Of a DNA stretch of 6,440 nt, positions 1 to 5,160 are shown piece by piece; the stretch's first letter is position 1, and every line of letters begins with the position of its first letter. Below the pieces are notes generated by a model. It saw only the letters and a program-made list of their open reading frames with translations, did no database searches and was not told the DNA's origin. A program made the position numbers and the translations under genes. Origin of the DNA: Rhizobacter sp. (GTDB lineage: Bacteria > Pseudomonadota > Gammaproteobacteria > Burkholderiales > Burkholderiaceae_C); assembly GCA_025351675.1 (NCBI GenBank), contig JANXVK010000014.1, positions 1-6,440 of the forward strand. The letters run 5' to 3'.

Positions 1-19
1 CCGGCTCGGGTTTGCGCAT
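1..19 (-). CDS. Possible start of a gene downstream of moxR (cut by window edge)
   Basis: On the minus strand an ATG at 19 follows a GGAG at 28-25 with a 5-base gap, and it lies 25 bases past the moxR stop. The visible residues are only MRKPEP. The spacing and ribosome-binding site suggest a second gene co-transcribed with the MoxR ATPase. MoxR genes are often followed by a von Willebrand factor A (CoxE-like) gene, but these six residues neither support nor exclude that. Identity is unknown. Confidence 0.3.
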
Positions 20-44
20 CACTTCTCCGCCAGCATCCGGGCCG

Positions 45-899
45 TCAGCGGTTGTGGCGCTGCATGAACACGAGCTTCTCGAACAGCGTCACATCCTGCT
101 CGTTCTTGAGCAGGGCGCCCACCAGGGGCGGCACCGCGACCTTGTCGTCCCTGCTTTGCAGGGCTTCGAGGGGGATGTCTTCGGCCACCAGCAGCTTGAG
201 CCAGTCGAGCAGCTCGCTTGTGGACGGTTTCTTTTTCAGTCCTGGCAGATTGCGCACGTCGTAAAAGGTCTTCATCGCCGCTGTCAGCAGCTCTTTTTTC
301 AGGCCGGGGAAGTGCACGTCGATGATCTGCTTCATCGTCTCGGCATCGGGGAACTTGATGTAGTGGAAGAAGCAGCGGCGCAAAAATGCATCCGGCAGTT
401 CCTTTTCGTTGTTCGAGGTGATGAACACCAGCGGCCGGTGCCTGGCCTTGACGAGCTCGCGCGTCTCGTAGACGTAGAACTCCATCCGGTCGATCTCGCG
501 CAGCAGGTCGTTCGGGAACTCGATGTCGGCCTTGTCGATCTCGTCGATCAGCAGCACCACCGGCTGCTCGGCCGTGAAGGCCTGCCACAACACGCCCTTG
601 ACGATGTAGTTGTGGATGTCCTTGACCTTCTCGCTACCTTCGACGCCCGAGAGCTGGCTGTCGCGCAGCCGGCTCACCGCGTCGTATTCGTACAGGCCCT
701 GCTGCGCTTTCGTGGTCGACTTGATGTGCCACTGCAGCAGCGGCATGTTCAAGGCCTGCGCCACCTCCTCGGCCAGCATCGTCTTGCCGGTGCCGGGTTC
801 GCCCTTGACCAGCAGCGGCCGTTTCAGCGTCGCCGCGGCGTTCACCGCCAGCATCAGGTCGGGCGTGGCGACGTAGTTTTCGGAGCCTTGGAACTTCAT
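45..899 (-). CDS. MoxR-family AAA+ ATPase
   Basis: This is a 284-residue cytoplasmic AAA+ ATPase of the MoxR class. Members act as chaperone-like remodelling ATPases, often with a VWA-domain partner that helps mature or activate enzyme complexes; the client here is unknown. Walker A is GEPGTGKT (residues 33-40) and Walker B is LLIDE (116-120), followed by IDKAD. Sensor 1 is in FITSNNEKELPDAF (159-172, Asn163/164), and the LRR pair at 173-175 holds the likely arginine finger. The ATG at 899 was chosen because MKFQGSENYVATPDLMLAV matches the usual N-terminus of the family; the frame is open 86 codons further upstream, but that part is low-complexity, runs through the intergenic promoter region and enters the cytochrome gene. 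No strong Shine-Dalgarno precedes the ATG. The gene is divergent from the cytochrome c4 gene, and a second gene may follow it at the window edge. Confidence 0.9.
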   Translation of the reverse strand: MKFQGSENYVATPDLMLAVNAAATLKRPLLVKGEPGTGKTMLAEEVAQALNMPLLQWHIKSTTKAQQGLYEYDAVSRLRDSQLSGVEGSEKVKDIHNYIVKGVLWQAFTAEQPVVLLIDEIDKADIEFPNDLLREIDRMEFYVYETRELVKARHRPLVFITSNNEKELPDAFLRRCFFHYIKFPDAETMKQIIDVHFPGLKKELLTAAMKTFYDVRNLPGLKKKPSTSELLDWLKLLVAEDIPLEALQSRDDKVAVPPLVGALLKNEQDVTLFEKLVFMQRHNR

Positions 900-944
900 T
901 GCGGGTGGGTGGCAGCGGGGCCGCGCAGGTGTGGTTGCTGGGTG

Positions 945-973
945 TCGGGTCAGTATAAGGTGACCCCTATAAT
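945..973 (+). promoter_or_regulatory. Candidate sigma70 promoter for the cytochrome c4 gene
   Basis: A perfect TATAAT lies at 968-973, 35 bases before the cytochrome ATG, predicting a leader of roughly 28 bases. The hexamer 17 bases upstream (945-950, TCGGGT) is a poor -35, so the promoter may be weak or need an activator. The perfect -10 in otherwise GC-rich DNA is the main support. Confidence 0.45.
947..966. promoter_or_regulatory. Inverted repeat GGGTCA-N8-TGACCC, candidate operator
   Basis: GGGTCA (947-952) and TGACCC (961-966) form a perfect 6-bp dyad with an 8-bp spacer. It lies directly against the TATAAT of the cytochrome promoter and overlaps its -35 position. On the other strand its interior contains TATACT (957-952), a possible -10 for moxR. 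A protein bound here could affect both divergent genes. The regulator is unknown, and a 6-bp dyad could arise by chance. Confidence 0.35.
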
Positions 974-1008
974 CTTTTTCTGAACCGAAAACACCGCTTG
1001 CTGGAACC

Positions 1009-1680
1009 ATGAAAAATATCGTCCGTTCGATGAACGCGCTGGTGGCCCTCGTCGCCACGCTGGGCCTGTCGCTGAACGCCGCCGCGCAGGGCGCGACGGC
1101 CGGCGATGCGAAGGCGGGCGAGAAGAAAGCCGTGATGTGCATCGGCTGCCACGGCATCCCCGACTACAAGGCGAGCTTTCCCGAGATCTACCGCGTGCCG
1201 ATGATCGCGGGCCAGAACGCGAAGTACATCGTCTCGGCGCTGACGCAGTACAAGAAGGGCGACCGCAAGCACCCGACGATGCGCGGCATCGCCGCCTCGC
1301 TGAGCGAGCAGGACATGGCCGATCTGGCCGCGTTCTACGCCACCGAAGTGAAGGTCGATCCGGTCCCGGCGCAGCCGCCGGCCGTTCCCGCGAACATCGC
1401 CGCGCTGCTCGCCAAGGGTAACTGCGCGTCGTGCCACGGCGCCAACTTCAGCGCGCCGATCGACCCGAGCTACCCGAAGCTCGCCGGCCAGCACGACGAC
1501 TACCTCTACGTTGCGCTGCGCGAGTACCAGACCGACAAGAACCCGCAGGTCGGCCGCAACAACGCGATCATGACGGGCATGTCGCGCTTGTTGACGCACG
1601 CCGAGGCGAAGACGCTCGCAAAGTACTTCGCGTCGCTGCCGGGCGAACTGCGGACGGTGCCGCAAGCGCGTTTTCGCTGA
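1009..1680 (+). CDS. Di-haem cytochrome c4 family protein, periplasmic
   Basis: This 223-residue secreted c-type cytochrome has two haem-binding sites, CIGCH (44-48) and CASCH (139-143), one in each of two similar halves. That is the cytochrome c4 plan, and c4 proteins are usually about 200 residues. Residues 1-26 form a signal peptide with a hydrophobic core (ALVALVATLGLSL) ending in AAA before Gln27. The likely axial methionine is Met91 (HPTMRG) in the first domain and Met188 or Met191 (IMTGM) in the second. A Pro-rich linker (118-127) joins the domains. In this family the protein carries electrons in the periplasm, typically from the bc1 complex to a terminal oxidase; that role is inferred. 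The start at 1009 has a weak GGAA six bases upstream and gives a complete signal peptide. A promoter lies upstream and a terminator downstream, so the gene is probably monocistronic. Confidence 0.92.
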   Translation: MKNIVRSMNALVALVATLGLSLNAAAQGATAGDAKAGEKKAVMCIGCHGIPDYKASFPEIYRVPMIAGQNAKYIVSALTQYKKGDRKHPTMRGIAASLSEQDMADLAAFYATEVKVDPVPAQPPAVPANIAALLAKGNCASCHGANFSAPIDPSYPKLAGQHDDYLYVALREYQTDKNPQVGRNNAIMTGMSRLLTHAEAKTLAKYFASLPGELRTVPQARFR

Positions 1681-1701
1681 ACGCGCCCTGACGCCACCGA
1701 G

Positions 1702-1731
1702 AGCCGCTGCGATCCAGCGGCTTTCTTGTTT
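1702..1731 (+). terminator. Intrinsic terminator of the cytochrome c4 gene
   Basis: A perfect 8-bp stem AGCCGCTG (1702-1709) / CAGCGGCT (1715-1722) with a CGATC loop is followed by TTCTTGTTT. It starts 21 bases past the cytochrome stop. The stem can extend by three more pairs, one of them G-U. The T-rich tail is only on the rightward side, so it should act in one direction. Confidence 0.8.
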
Positions 1732-1777
1732 CCGACGGCCGGGTGTCGCACCGACCGTGCCTTGCCCATCGATAAAT

Positions 1778-1795
1778 CAGACTGGACTTGGTCTG
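1778..1795. promoter_or_regulatory. Dyad upstream of the antitoxin, candidate autoregulatory operator
   Basis: CAGAC (1778-1782) and GTCTG (1791-1795) flank an 8-bp centre, and the dyad ends 8 bases before the GGGGA ribosome-binding site. Phd/YefM antitoxins are known to bind palindromes in their own promoters, so this is the natural candidate. I see no convincing -10/-35 pair here. Confidence 0.4.
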
Positions 1796-1803
1796 TTTTG
1801 AGC

Positions 1804-1808
1804 GGGGA
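1804..1808 (+). promoter_or_regulatory. Ribosome-binding site fixing the antitoxin start
   Basis: GGGGA lies 6 bases before the ATG at 1815. The in-frame ATG at 1788 has no such site and lies inside the upstream dyad, so 1815 is the better start. Confidence 0.65.
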
Positions 1809-1814
1809 CCAACA

Positions 1815-2096
1815 ATGGAAAGCGTGAACATCTACGACGCGAAGACGCGGCTGTCGCAACTGGTCGATCGCGCGGCGGCCGGCGAAGACGTGGTTGTCAA
1901 CCGCAACGGCAAGCCCTTGGTGCGCATCACCCGGCTGGCCGTGCCGAAGCGGCTCGTCACGTTCGGTGCGCTCAAGGGCAGGGTGAAGATCGCGGCCTAT
2001 TTCGATGCACCCTTGCCCGACGACGTGCTCGCTGACCGCGGACGCCGCGCTCGCGCCCTACAGCGAACTCGTCATGCTGGTTTGACGGTTCGTTGA
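1815..2096 (+). CDS. Phd/YefM-family antitoxin with an altered C-terminus (orphan)
   Basis: The first 73 residues look like a type II antitoxin of the prevent-host-death (Phd/YefM) family. They begin MESVNIYDAKTRLSQLVDRA, continue with GEDVVVNRNGKPLVRI (23-38, the N-terminal dimer and DNA-binding fold), and end with the toxin-binding segment LKGRVKIAAYFDAPLPDDVLA (53-73). Relatives normally stop about 5-8 residues later, near an AAFEGR-like end, and are followed by a VapC toxin. Here the frame instead runs 20 more residues of Arg-rich sequence ([12 protein letters not shown]...) to residue 93. Those codons are the out-of-frame tail of the lost toxin gene. The antitoxin core seems intact, so it may still bind DNA, but no partner toxin gene remains in the window. 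The last 39 bp overlap the convergent cueR. Confidence 0.82.
   Translation: MESVNIYDAKTRLSQLVDRAAAGEDVVVNRNGKPLVRITRLAVPKRLVTFGALKGRVKIAAYFDAPLPDDVLADRGRRARALQRTRHAGLTVR
2032..2085 (+). pseudogene. 3' remnant of a VapC-like PIN-domain toxin gene
   Basis: Read in the +1 frame relative to the antitoxin, 2032-2085 encodes [17 protein letters not shown] followed by TGA. This resembles the usual C-terminus of Phd-partnered VapC toxins: a Leu-Thr-Ala-Asp strand with the late PIN-domain acidic residue, a short helix, then a hydrophobic end. No start codon, no N-terminal LLDTH-like motif and no other catalytic acids are present, because the frame upstream runs into the antitoxin. An internal deletion that joined the antitoxin 3' end to the toxin 3' end explains both this fragment and the odd antitoxin tail. 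The fragment cannot be active. The identification rests on a short motif. Confidence 0.65.
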
Positions 2097-2489
2097 GGCG
2101 TGCCCGCCTGCCAGGTCGTCGAGGATCGGGCAATCGGGCCGCGCGTCGCCGGCGCAGCAATGGGCGAGATGTTCGAGCGTGCGCTGCATCGCCTGCATCG
2201 CCTCGATGCGGCGCTGCAGATCGGCCGCGTGTTCGAGCGCGATGCGCTTGACCTGACCGCTGGCGCGCTTGCGGTTGCGCCACAGCGCGAGCAGGTTGGC
2301 GATCTCGCCGGTGCCGAAGCCGAGGTCGCGTGCGCGGCGGATGAAGCGCAGCGAGTGCAGCGCGGCGTCGTCGTACTGCCGGTAGCCGCCAACGCTGCGC
2401 GTCACCTTTGGCAGCAGGCCGAGGCGCTCGTAGTGGCGGATCATCTTCGCCGAAACGCTCGACTGTTTCGAGGCTTCGCCGATGTTCAT
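2058..2489 (-). CDS. cueR: CueR-type MerR-family copper(I)-responsive regulator
   Basis: This 143-residue cytoplasmic activator has an N-terminal winged-helix domain: [21 protein letters not shown], then [17 protein letters not shown] (residues 1-41). A long dimerisation helix (about 80-108) and a C-terminal metal loop follow. Cys112 and Cys120 in [16 protein letters not shown] align with the two Cu+ ligands of E. coli CueR (112 and 120), and Ser77 matches the serine typical of monovalent-metal (Cu/Ag/Au) sensors. MerR proteins bind the spacer of over-long promoters and untwist them when metal is bound; two such sites flank the copA-copZ gap. The ATG overlaps the copA stop (ATGA), implying co-transcription and translational coupling. 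Residues 129-143 form an unconserved tail, part of it antisense to the toxin remnant. Cu+ is the most likely signal; Ag+ or Au+ could also be sensed. Confidence 0.92.
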   Translation of the reverse strand: MNIGEASKQSSVSAKMIRHYERLGLLPKVTRSVGGYRQYDDAALHSLRFIRRARDLGFGTGEIANLLALWRNRKRASGQVKRIALEHAADLQRRIEAMQAMQRTLEHLAHCCAGDARPDCPILDDLAGGHASTNRQTSMTSSL

Positions 2490-4726
2490 GCTTTCGCTGC
2501 CTTCTCGATCGCGCGCCGCAGCAGCAGTGCATTGCCGAGCACGCTGACGCTGGAGGCCGCCATGGCCGCGCCGGCCACCACCGGGCTGAGCAGCCCGAGC
2601 ATCGCCAGCGGAATACCGATCACGTTGTACGCGAAGGCCCAGAACAGGTTCTGGCGGATCTTCGCGTGGGTCAGGCGCGAGATCGCAATCGCGCGCGCGA
2701 CCAGCGCCAGATCGCCGCGCAGCAGCGTGATGCCGGCGGCCTGCATCGCGACATCGCTGCCGCCGCCCTGGCCGGGCAGGCCGGCGGCCATCGCGATGCC
2801 GACATCGGCCGCGGCCAGCGCCGGCGCGTCGTTGATGCCGTCGCCGACCATCGCCACCGCGCCGTGCGCCTTCAGCGACCCGATCACCGCGGCCTTGTCG
2901 CCGGGCAGGACCTCGGCGCGCACGTCGTCGATGCCGAGCGCGCGGCCGACAGCATCGGCCGCGGCGCGCGAATCGCCGCTGAGCATCAGCGTGCGCAGGC
3001 CGAGGTGCTTGAGCTCGGCGAGTGCCGCTGGTGCGCCGGGCTTGATCGCGTCGCCGAACGCGAACATGCCGAGCAGCTGCGCGGTGCTGTCGTCGTTGCC
3101 GAGATCAGCGAGCCACGACACTGCGCGCCCCTCGGCCTGAAACGGCGCGGCCTGCGCATCGAGCGCGGCAGCGTCGATGCCGAGCTCGCGCATCAACCGC
3201 GCGCTGCCGAGCTGCAGCGAACGCTCGCCGACGCGCCCGGCCAGCCCGCGGCCGGGCAGGGCGTGCAGGTCTCGCGCCGGCAAGACCGGCGCCGTGGCGG
3301 CCGCCAGCACCGCGCGCGCCAGCGGGTGCTCGCTGCCGGCCTGCAGGCTCGCCGCGAGTTCGATCAGCGCCGCGCGCGTCAAACCCGAGCCGGGCACCGG
3401 CAGCGCGTCGATCAGCGTCGGCCGGCCCTCGGTCAGCGTGCCGGTCTTGTCGAACGCGATGCTGCGCAGCCCGTGCGCGAGTTCCAACGCCTGCGCGTCC
3501 TTGATCAGGATGCCCAGGCGCGCCGCGGCGCCGGTGCCGACCATGATCGCGGCCGGCGTCGCGAGGCCGAGTGCACAGGGGCAGGCGATCACCAGCACCG
3601 AGACGGCGTTGATGAGCCCGGCCGACCAGTCGCCGGTCGCGAGGCCCCAGCCGAGCAGCGTGATCAGCGCGAGGCCCACCACCACCGGAACGAACACCGC
3701 GCTGACCCGGTCGACGAGCCGCTGAATCGGCGCCTTGCCCGCCTGTGCGCTCTCGACCAGCCGCACGATGCGCGCAAGTGCCGACTCGGCGCCGACGGCC
3801 GTCGCGCGCACGACCAGCAGCCCCTCGCCGTTGACCGCGCCGCCGGTCACGGCATCGCCCGGCTGCTTCGGCAGTGGCAGGCTCTCGCCGGTCAGCAGCG
3901 ATTCGTCGACGTGGCTCGCGCCTTCGAGTACCGTGCCGTCGGCCGGCAGGCGTTCGCCGGGGCGCACGACGACGGTGTCGCCGACGCGCAGCGCGGCGAT
4001 CGCCACCTCGTGCTCCGCGCCGTCGCGCCGCACCCGCGCGGTCGCGGGGCGCAGCGCGTTGAGCGCGCGGATCGCATCGGTGGTCTGGCGCTTCGCGCGC
4101 GCCTCCAGCCACTTGCCGAGCAGCACCAGCGTGATCACGACCGCGGCCGACTCGAAGTACAGGTGCGCCGTTCCGTGATCGCGCAACAGCTGAACCAGGC
4201 TCAGGCCCCAGGCGGCCGAGGTGCCGAGCGCGACCAGCACGTCCATGTTCGCGCTGCCGCTGCGCAGCGCGTGCCAGCCGGCGCGGTAGAAGCGCGCGCC
4301 GAGCACGAATTGAACCGGCGTGGCGAGTGCGAGTTGCAGCCAGCCGCTCAGCATCCAGCCGTGCGCGTCGGCGACGAAGGGCGCCACGAGCATCGGCAGC
4401 AGCAACGGCGCCGAGAGCAGCGCCGCCGCGATCACCGGCCATGCGCTGGCGAGCGGTGGCGGCGCCTCGGGTTCGGCCGCCGGCAAGTCGTGCGCCTCGT
4501 AGCCGGCGTCATGCACCGCGCGCTGCAATGCCGCCGCGCTCGCGTCGCCGATCACCTCCGCGTGCTCGGTGGCCAGGTTCACCGACGCGCGGAGCACGCC
4601 CGGCACCTTCAGCAGCGCGCGCTCGACGCGGGCGCTGCACGACGCGCAGGTCATGCCGTCGATCCGCAAGACGGTTGGCAGCGCGGACGAGGGCAAAGTG
4701 GGGGATGGGGCAGTCGTGGTGTTCAT
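2486..4726 (-). CDS. copA: Cu+-exporting P1B-type ATPase CopA
   Basis: This 746-residue inner-membrane pump uses ATP to move Cu+ out of the cytoplasm. It has one N-terminal metal-binding domain with MTCASC (25-30). Four membrane helices follow (roughly 96-205), then the actuator loop with TGES (279-282), then a helix pair with the ion-site CPC (382-384). The phosphorylation motif DKTGT is at 426-430 (Asp426), the class-specific His-Pro is in SEHP (465-468), and GDGIND is at 628-633. The last two helices carry Tyr700-Asn701 and Met722 with Ser725/726, the Cu+ (P1B-1) signature. The length is typical. A glycine-rich insertion, GLPGQGGG (649-656), interrupts the usual GIAM-G-T/S-DVA loop. The ATG at 4726 has no Shine-Dalgarno and coincides with the predicted transcription start; TTG at codon 11 is a weaker alternative. 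cueR follows with a 4-bp overlap and copZ is divergent. Confidence 0.95.
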   Translation of the reverse strand: MNTTTAPSPTLPSSALPTVLRIDGMTCASCSARVERALLKVPGVLRASVNLATEHAEVIGDASAAALQRAVHDAGYEAHDLPAAEPEAPPPLASAWPVIAAALLSAPLLLPMLVAPFVADAHGWMLSGWLQLALATPVQFVLGARFYRAGWHALRSGSANMDVLVALGTSAAWGLSLVQLLRDHGTAHLYFESAAVVITLVLLGKWLEARAKRQTTDAIRALNALRPATARVRRDGAEHEVAIAALRVGDTVVVRPGERLPADGTVLEGASHVDESLLTGESLPLPKQPGDAVTGGAVNGEGLLVVRATAVGAESALARIVRLVESAQAGKAPIQRLVDRVSAVFVPVVVGLALITLLGWGLATGDWSAGLINAVSVLVIACPCALGLATPAAIMVGTGAAARLGILIKDAQALELAHGLRSIAFDKTGTLTEGRPTLIDALPVPGSGLTRAALIELAASLQAGSEHPLARAVLAAATAPVLPARDLHALPGRGLAGRVGERSLQLGSARLMRELGIDAAALDAQAAPFQAEGRAVSWLADLGNDDSTAQLLGMFAFGDAIKPGAPAALAELKHLGLRTLMLSGDSRAAADAVGRALGIDDVRAEVLPGDKAAVIGSLKAHGAVAMVGDGINDAPALAAADVGIAMAAGLPGQGGGSDVAMQAAGITLLRGDLALVARAIAISRLTHAKIRQNLFWAFAYNVIGIPLAMLGLLSPVVAGAAMAASSVSVLGNALLLRRAIEKAAKA

Positions 4727-4732
4727 GCTCGG

Positions 4733-4763
4733 AGCATGGACCTTGCCATGATGGGAAGGTCAA
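4733..4763 (-). promoter_or_regulatory. CueR-type promoter/operator of copA
   Basis: Reading leftward, the -35 TTGACC (4763-4758) and -10 CATGCT (4738-4733) are separated by 19 bp, the over-long spacing of MerR-activated promoters. The spacer is covered by a 21-bp dyad (4740-4760) with ACCTT and AAGGT ends and only one mismatched pair outside the central base. This closely resembles known CueR/HmrR operators. The -10 matches the consensus at only 3 of 6 positions, consistent with dependence on the activator. The predicted start site is 4726, the A of the copA ATG. Confidence 0.85.
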
Positions 4764-4787
4764 GCGCGCTCCGATTGTCCCCACCGC

Positions 4788-4818
4788 TTGACCTTGACAT
4801 CGTGGCAAGGTCGATACT
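4788..4818 (+). promoter_or_regulatory. CueR-type promoter/operator of copZ
   Basis: The -35 TTGACC (4788-4793) and -10 GATACT (4813-4818, 4 of 6 matches) are 19 bp apart. The spacer carries a 21-bp dyad (4791-4811) with the same ACCTT and AAGGT ends and the same GGCAAGGT half as the copA site. The predicted start is near 4825, giving copZ a leader of about 24 bases. The two -35 elements face away from each other, with 24 bp between them. Confidence 0.85.
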
Positions 4819-4837
4819 GGCCCCACTGCCATGAACC

Positions 4838-4842
4838 GGGAG
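4838..4842 (+). promoter_or_regulatory. Ribosome-binding site fixing the copZ start
   Basis: GGGAG lies 6 bases before the ATG at 4849. An in-frame ATG at 4831 would be only about 6 bases from the predicted transcript start and has no ribosome-binding site, so it is rejected. Confidence 0.75.
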
Positions 4843-4848
4843 CCAGCC

Positions 4849-5055
4849 ATGATCGAACTCACCTTGCCGACGATGACCTGTGGCCATTGCGTCAAGACCG
4901 TCACCCGCACCGTGCAGCAGGTCGACCCGGCCGCGACCGTCGAGATCGACCTGCCCGCGCAGCGCGTGCGGATCGGCTCCGCGCGCAACGCGCAGGCCTT
5001 CGCTGCGGCGCTCGCGCAGGAGGGCTACGCGCCGCAGCCGGCCGGGTCGGCCTGA
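4849..5055 (+). CDS. copZ: CopZ-like copper chaperone (single heavy-metal-associated domain)
   Basis: This 68-residue soluble protein is a single ferredoxin-like HMA domain. Its metal site MTCGHC (9-14) has the two Cu+-binding cysteines Cys11 and Cys14. In this family the chaperone binds cytoplasmic Cu+ and hands it to the HMA domain or entry site of CopA, and it may exchange copper with CueR. The rest fits the fold: a helix (VKTVTRTVQQVD, 15-26), a strand (TVEIDL, 30-35), and the typical ending of a helix followed by EGYAP. The usual family length is about 65-70 residues, so it is complete. It is divergent from copA and has its own CueR-type promoter, so chaperone and pump should be induced together. 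No terminator with a T-tract follows. Confidence 0.92.
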   Translation: MIELTLPTMTCGHCVKTVTRTVQQVDPAATVEIDLPAQRVRIGSARNAQAFAAALAQEGYAPQPAGSA

Positions 5056-5064
5056 AACTTGCTC

Positions 5065-5121
5065 GCCGGCACCAGACGCGGCGCTCAGGTTTTCCCTGCC
5101 CCTGCCGTGCAGGGTGCCGGC
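5065..5121. repeat. 9-bp inverted repeat in the copZ to substrate-binding-protein gap
   Basis: GCCGGCACC (5065-5073) and GGTGCCGGC (5113-5121) are perfect inverted copies 39 bases apart. A second small hairpin, CCCTGC (5100-5105) / GCAGGG (5109-5114), shares two bases with the right arm, so the two folds compete at their edges. There is no T-run, so this is not a standard intrinsic terminator. TGCCGG occurs three times before the next gene (5115, 5129, 5145). It could be a transcript-end or leader structure, or chance in GC-rich DNA. Confidence 0.35.
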
Positions 5122-5160
5122 CCTAAACTGCCGGTTTTCCAAATTGCCGGAGCAAGAGAG

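Noticed and set aside
12..983. 323-codon plus-strand frame opposite moxR
   Set aside because: It is antisense to a well-conserved AAA+ ATPase, with biased composition and no domain signature; it runs past the moxR start through the promoter region.
900..1157. 86-codon N-terminal extension of moxR
   Set aside because: It would pass through the divergent promoter and into the cytochrome gene. The family N-terminus begins at the ATG at 899.
1742..1752. GGTG-TCG-CACC hairpin upstream of the antitoxin
   Set aside because: Only four base pairs, with an irregular outer stem; too weak to call in this base composition.
1788..1814. Antitoxin starting at the upstream ATG (MVCFERGPT extension)
   Set aside because: This ATG lies within the dyad, has no ribosome-binding site, and adds residues not typical of the family; GGGGA precedes the ATG at 1815.
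2408..4834. 808-codon open frame on the plus strand opposite copA
   Set aside because: It is exactly antisense to a copA with all catalytic motifs. Its product is low-complexity Arg/Ala/Gln/His-rich sequence without a recognisable domain. Long antisense frames are expected in GC-rich genes.
4831..4848. copZ starting at the upstream ATG (MNREPA extension)
   Set aside because: It is about 6 bases from the predicted transcript start with no ribosome-binding site. The ATG at 4849 has GGGAG at ideal spacing and gives the standard CopZ start.
5100..5114. CCCTGC/GCAGGG hairpin as a copZ terminator
   Set aside because: The stem is only 6 bp and is followed by GC-rich sequence, not a T-tract.
5124..5129. 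TAAACT as a -10 for the substrate-binding-protein gene
   Set aside because: It matches 4 of 6 positions, but there is no acceptable -35 at 16-18 bp upstream, so I did not list a promoter.
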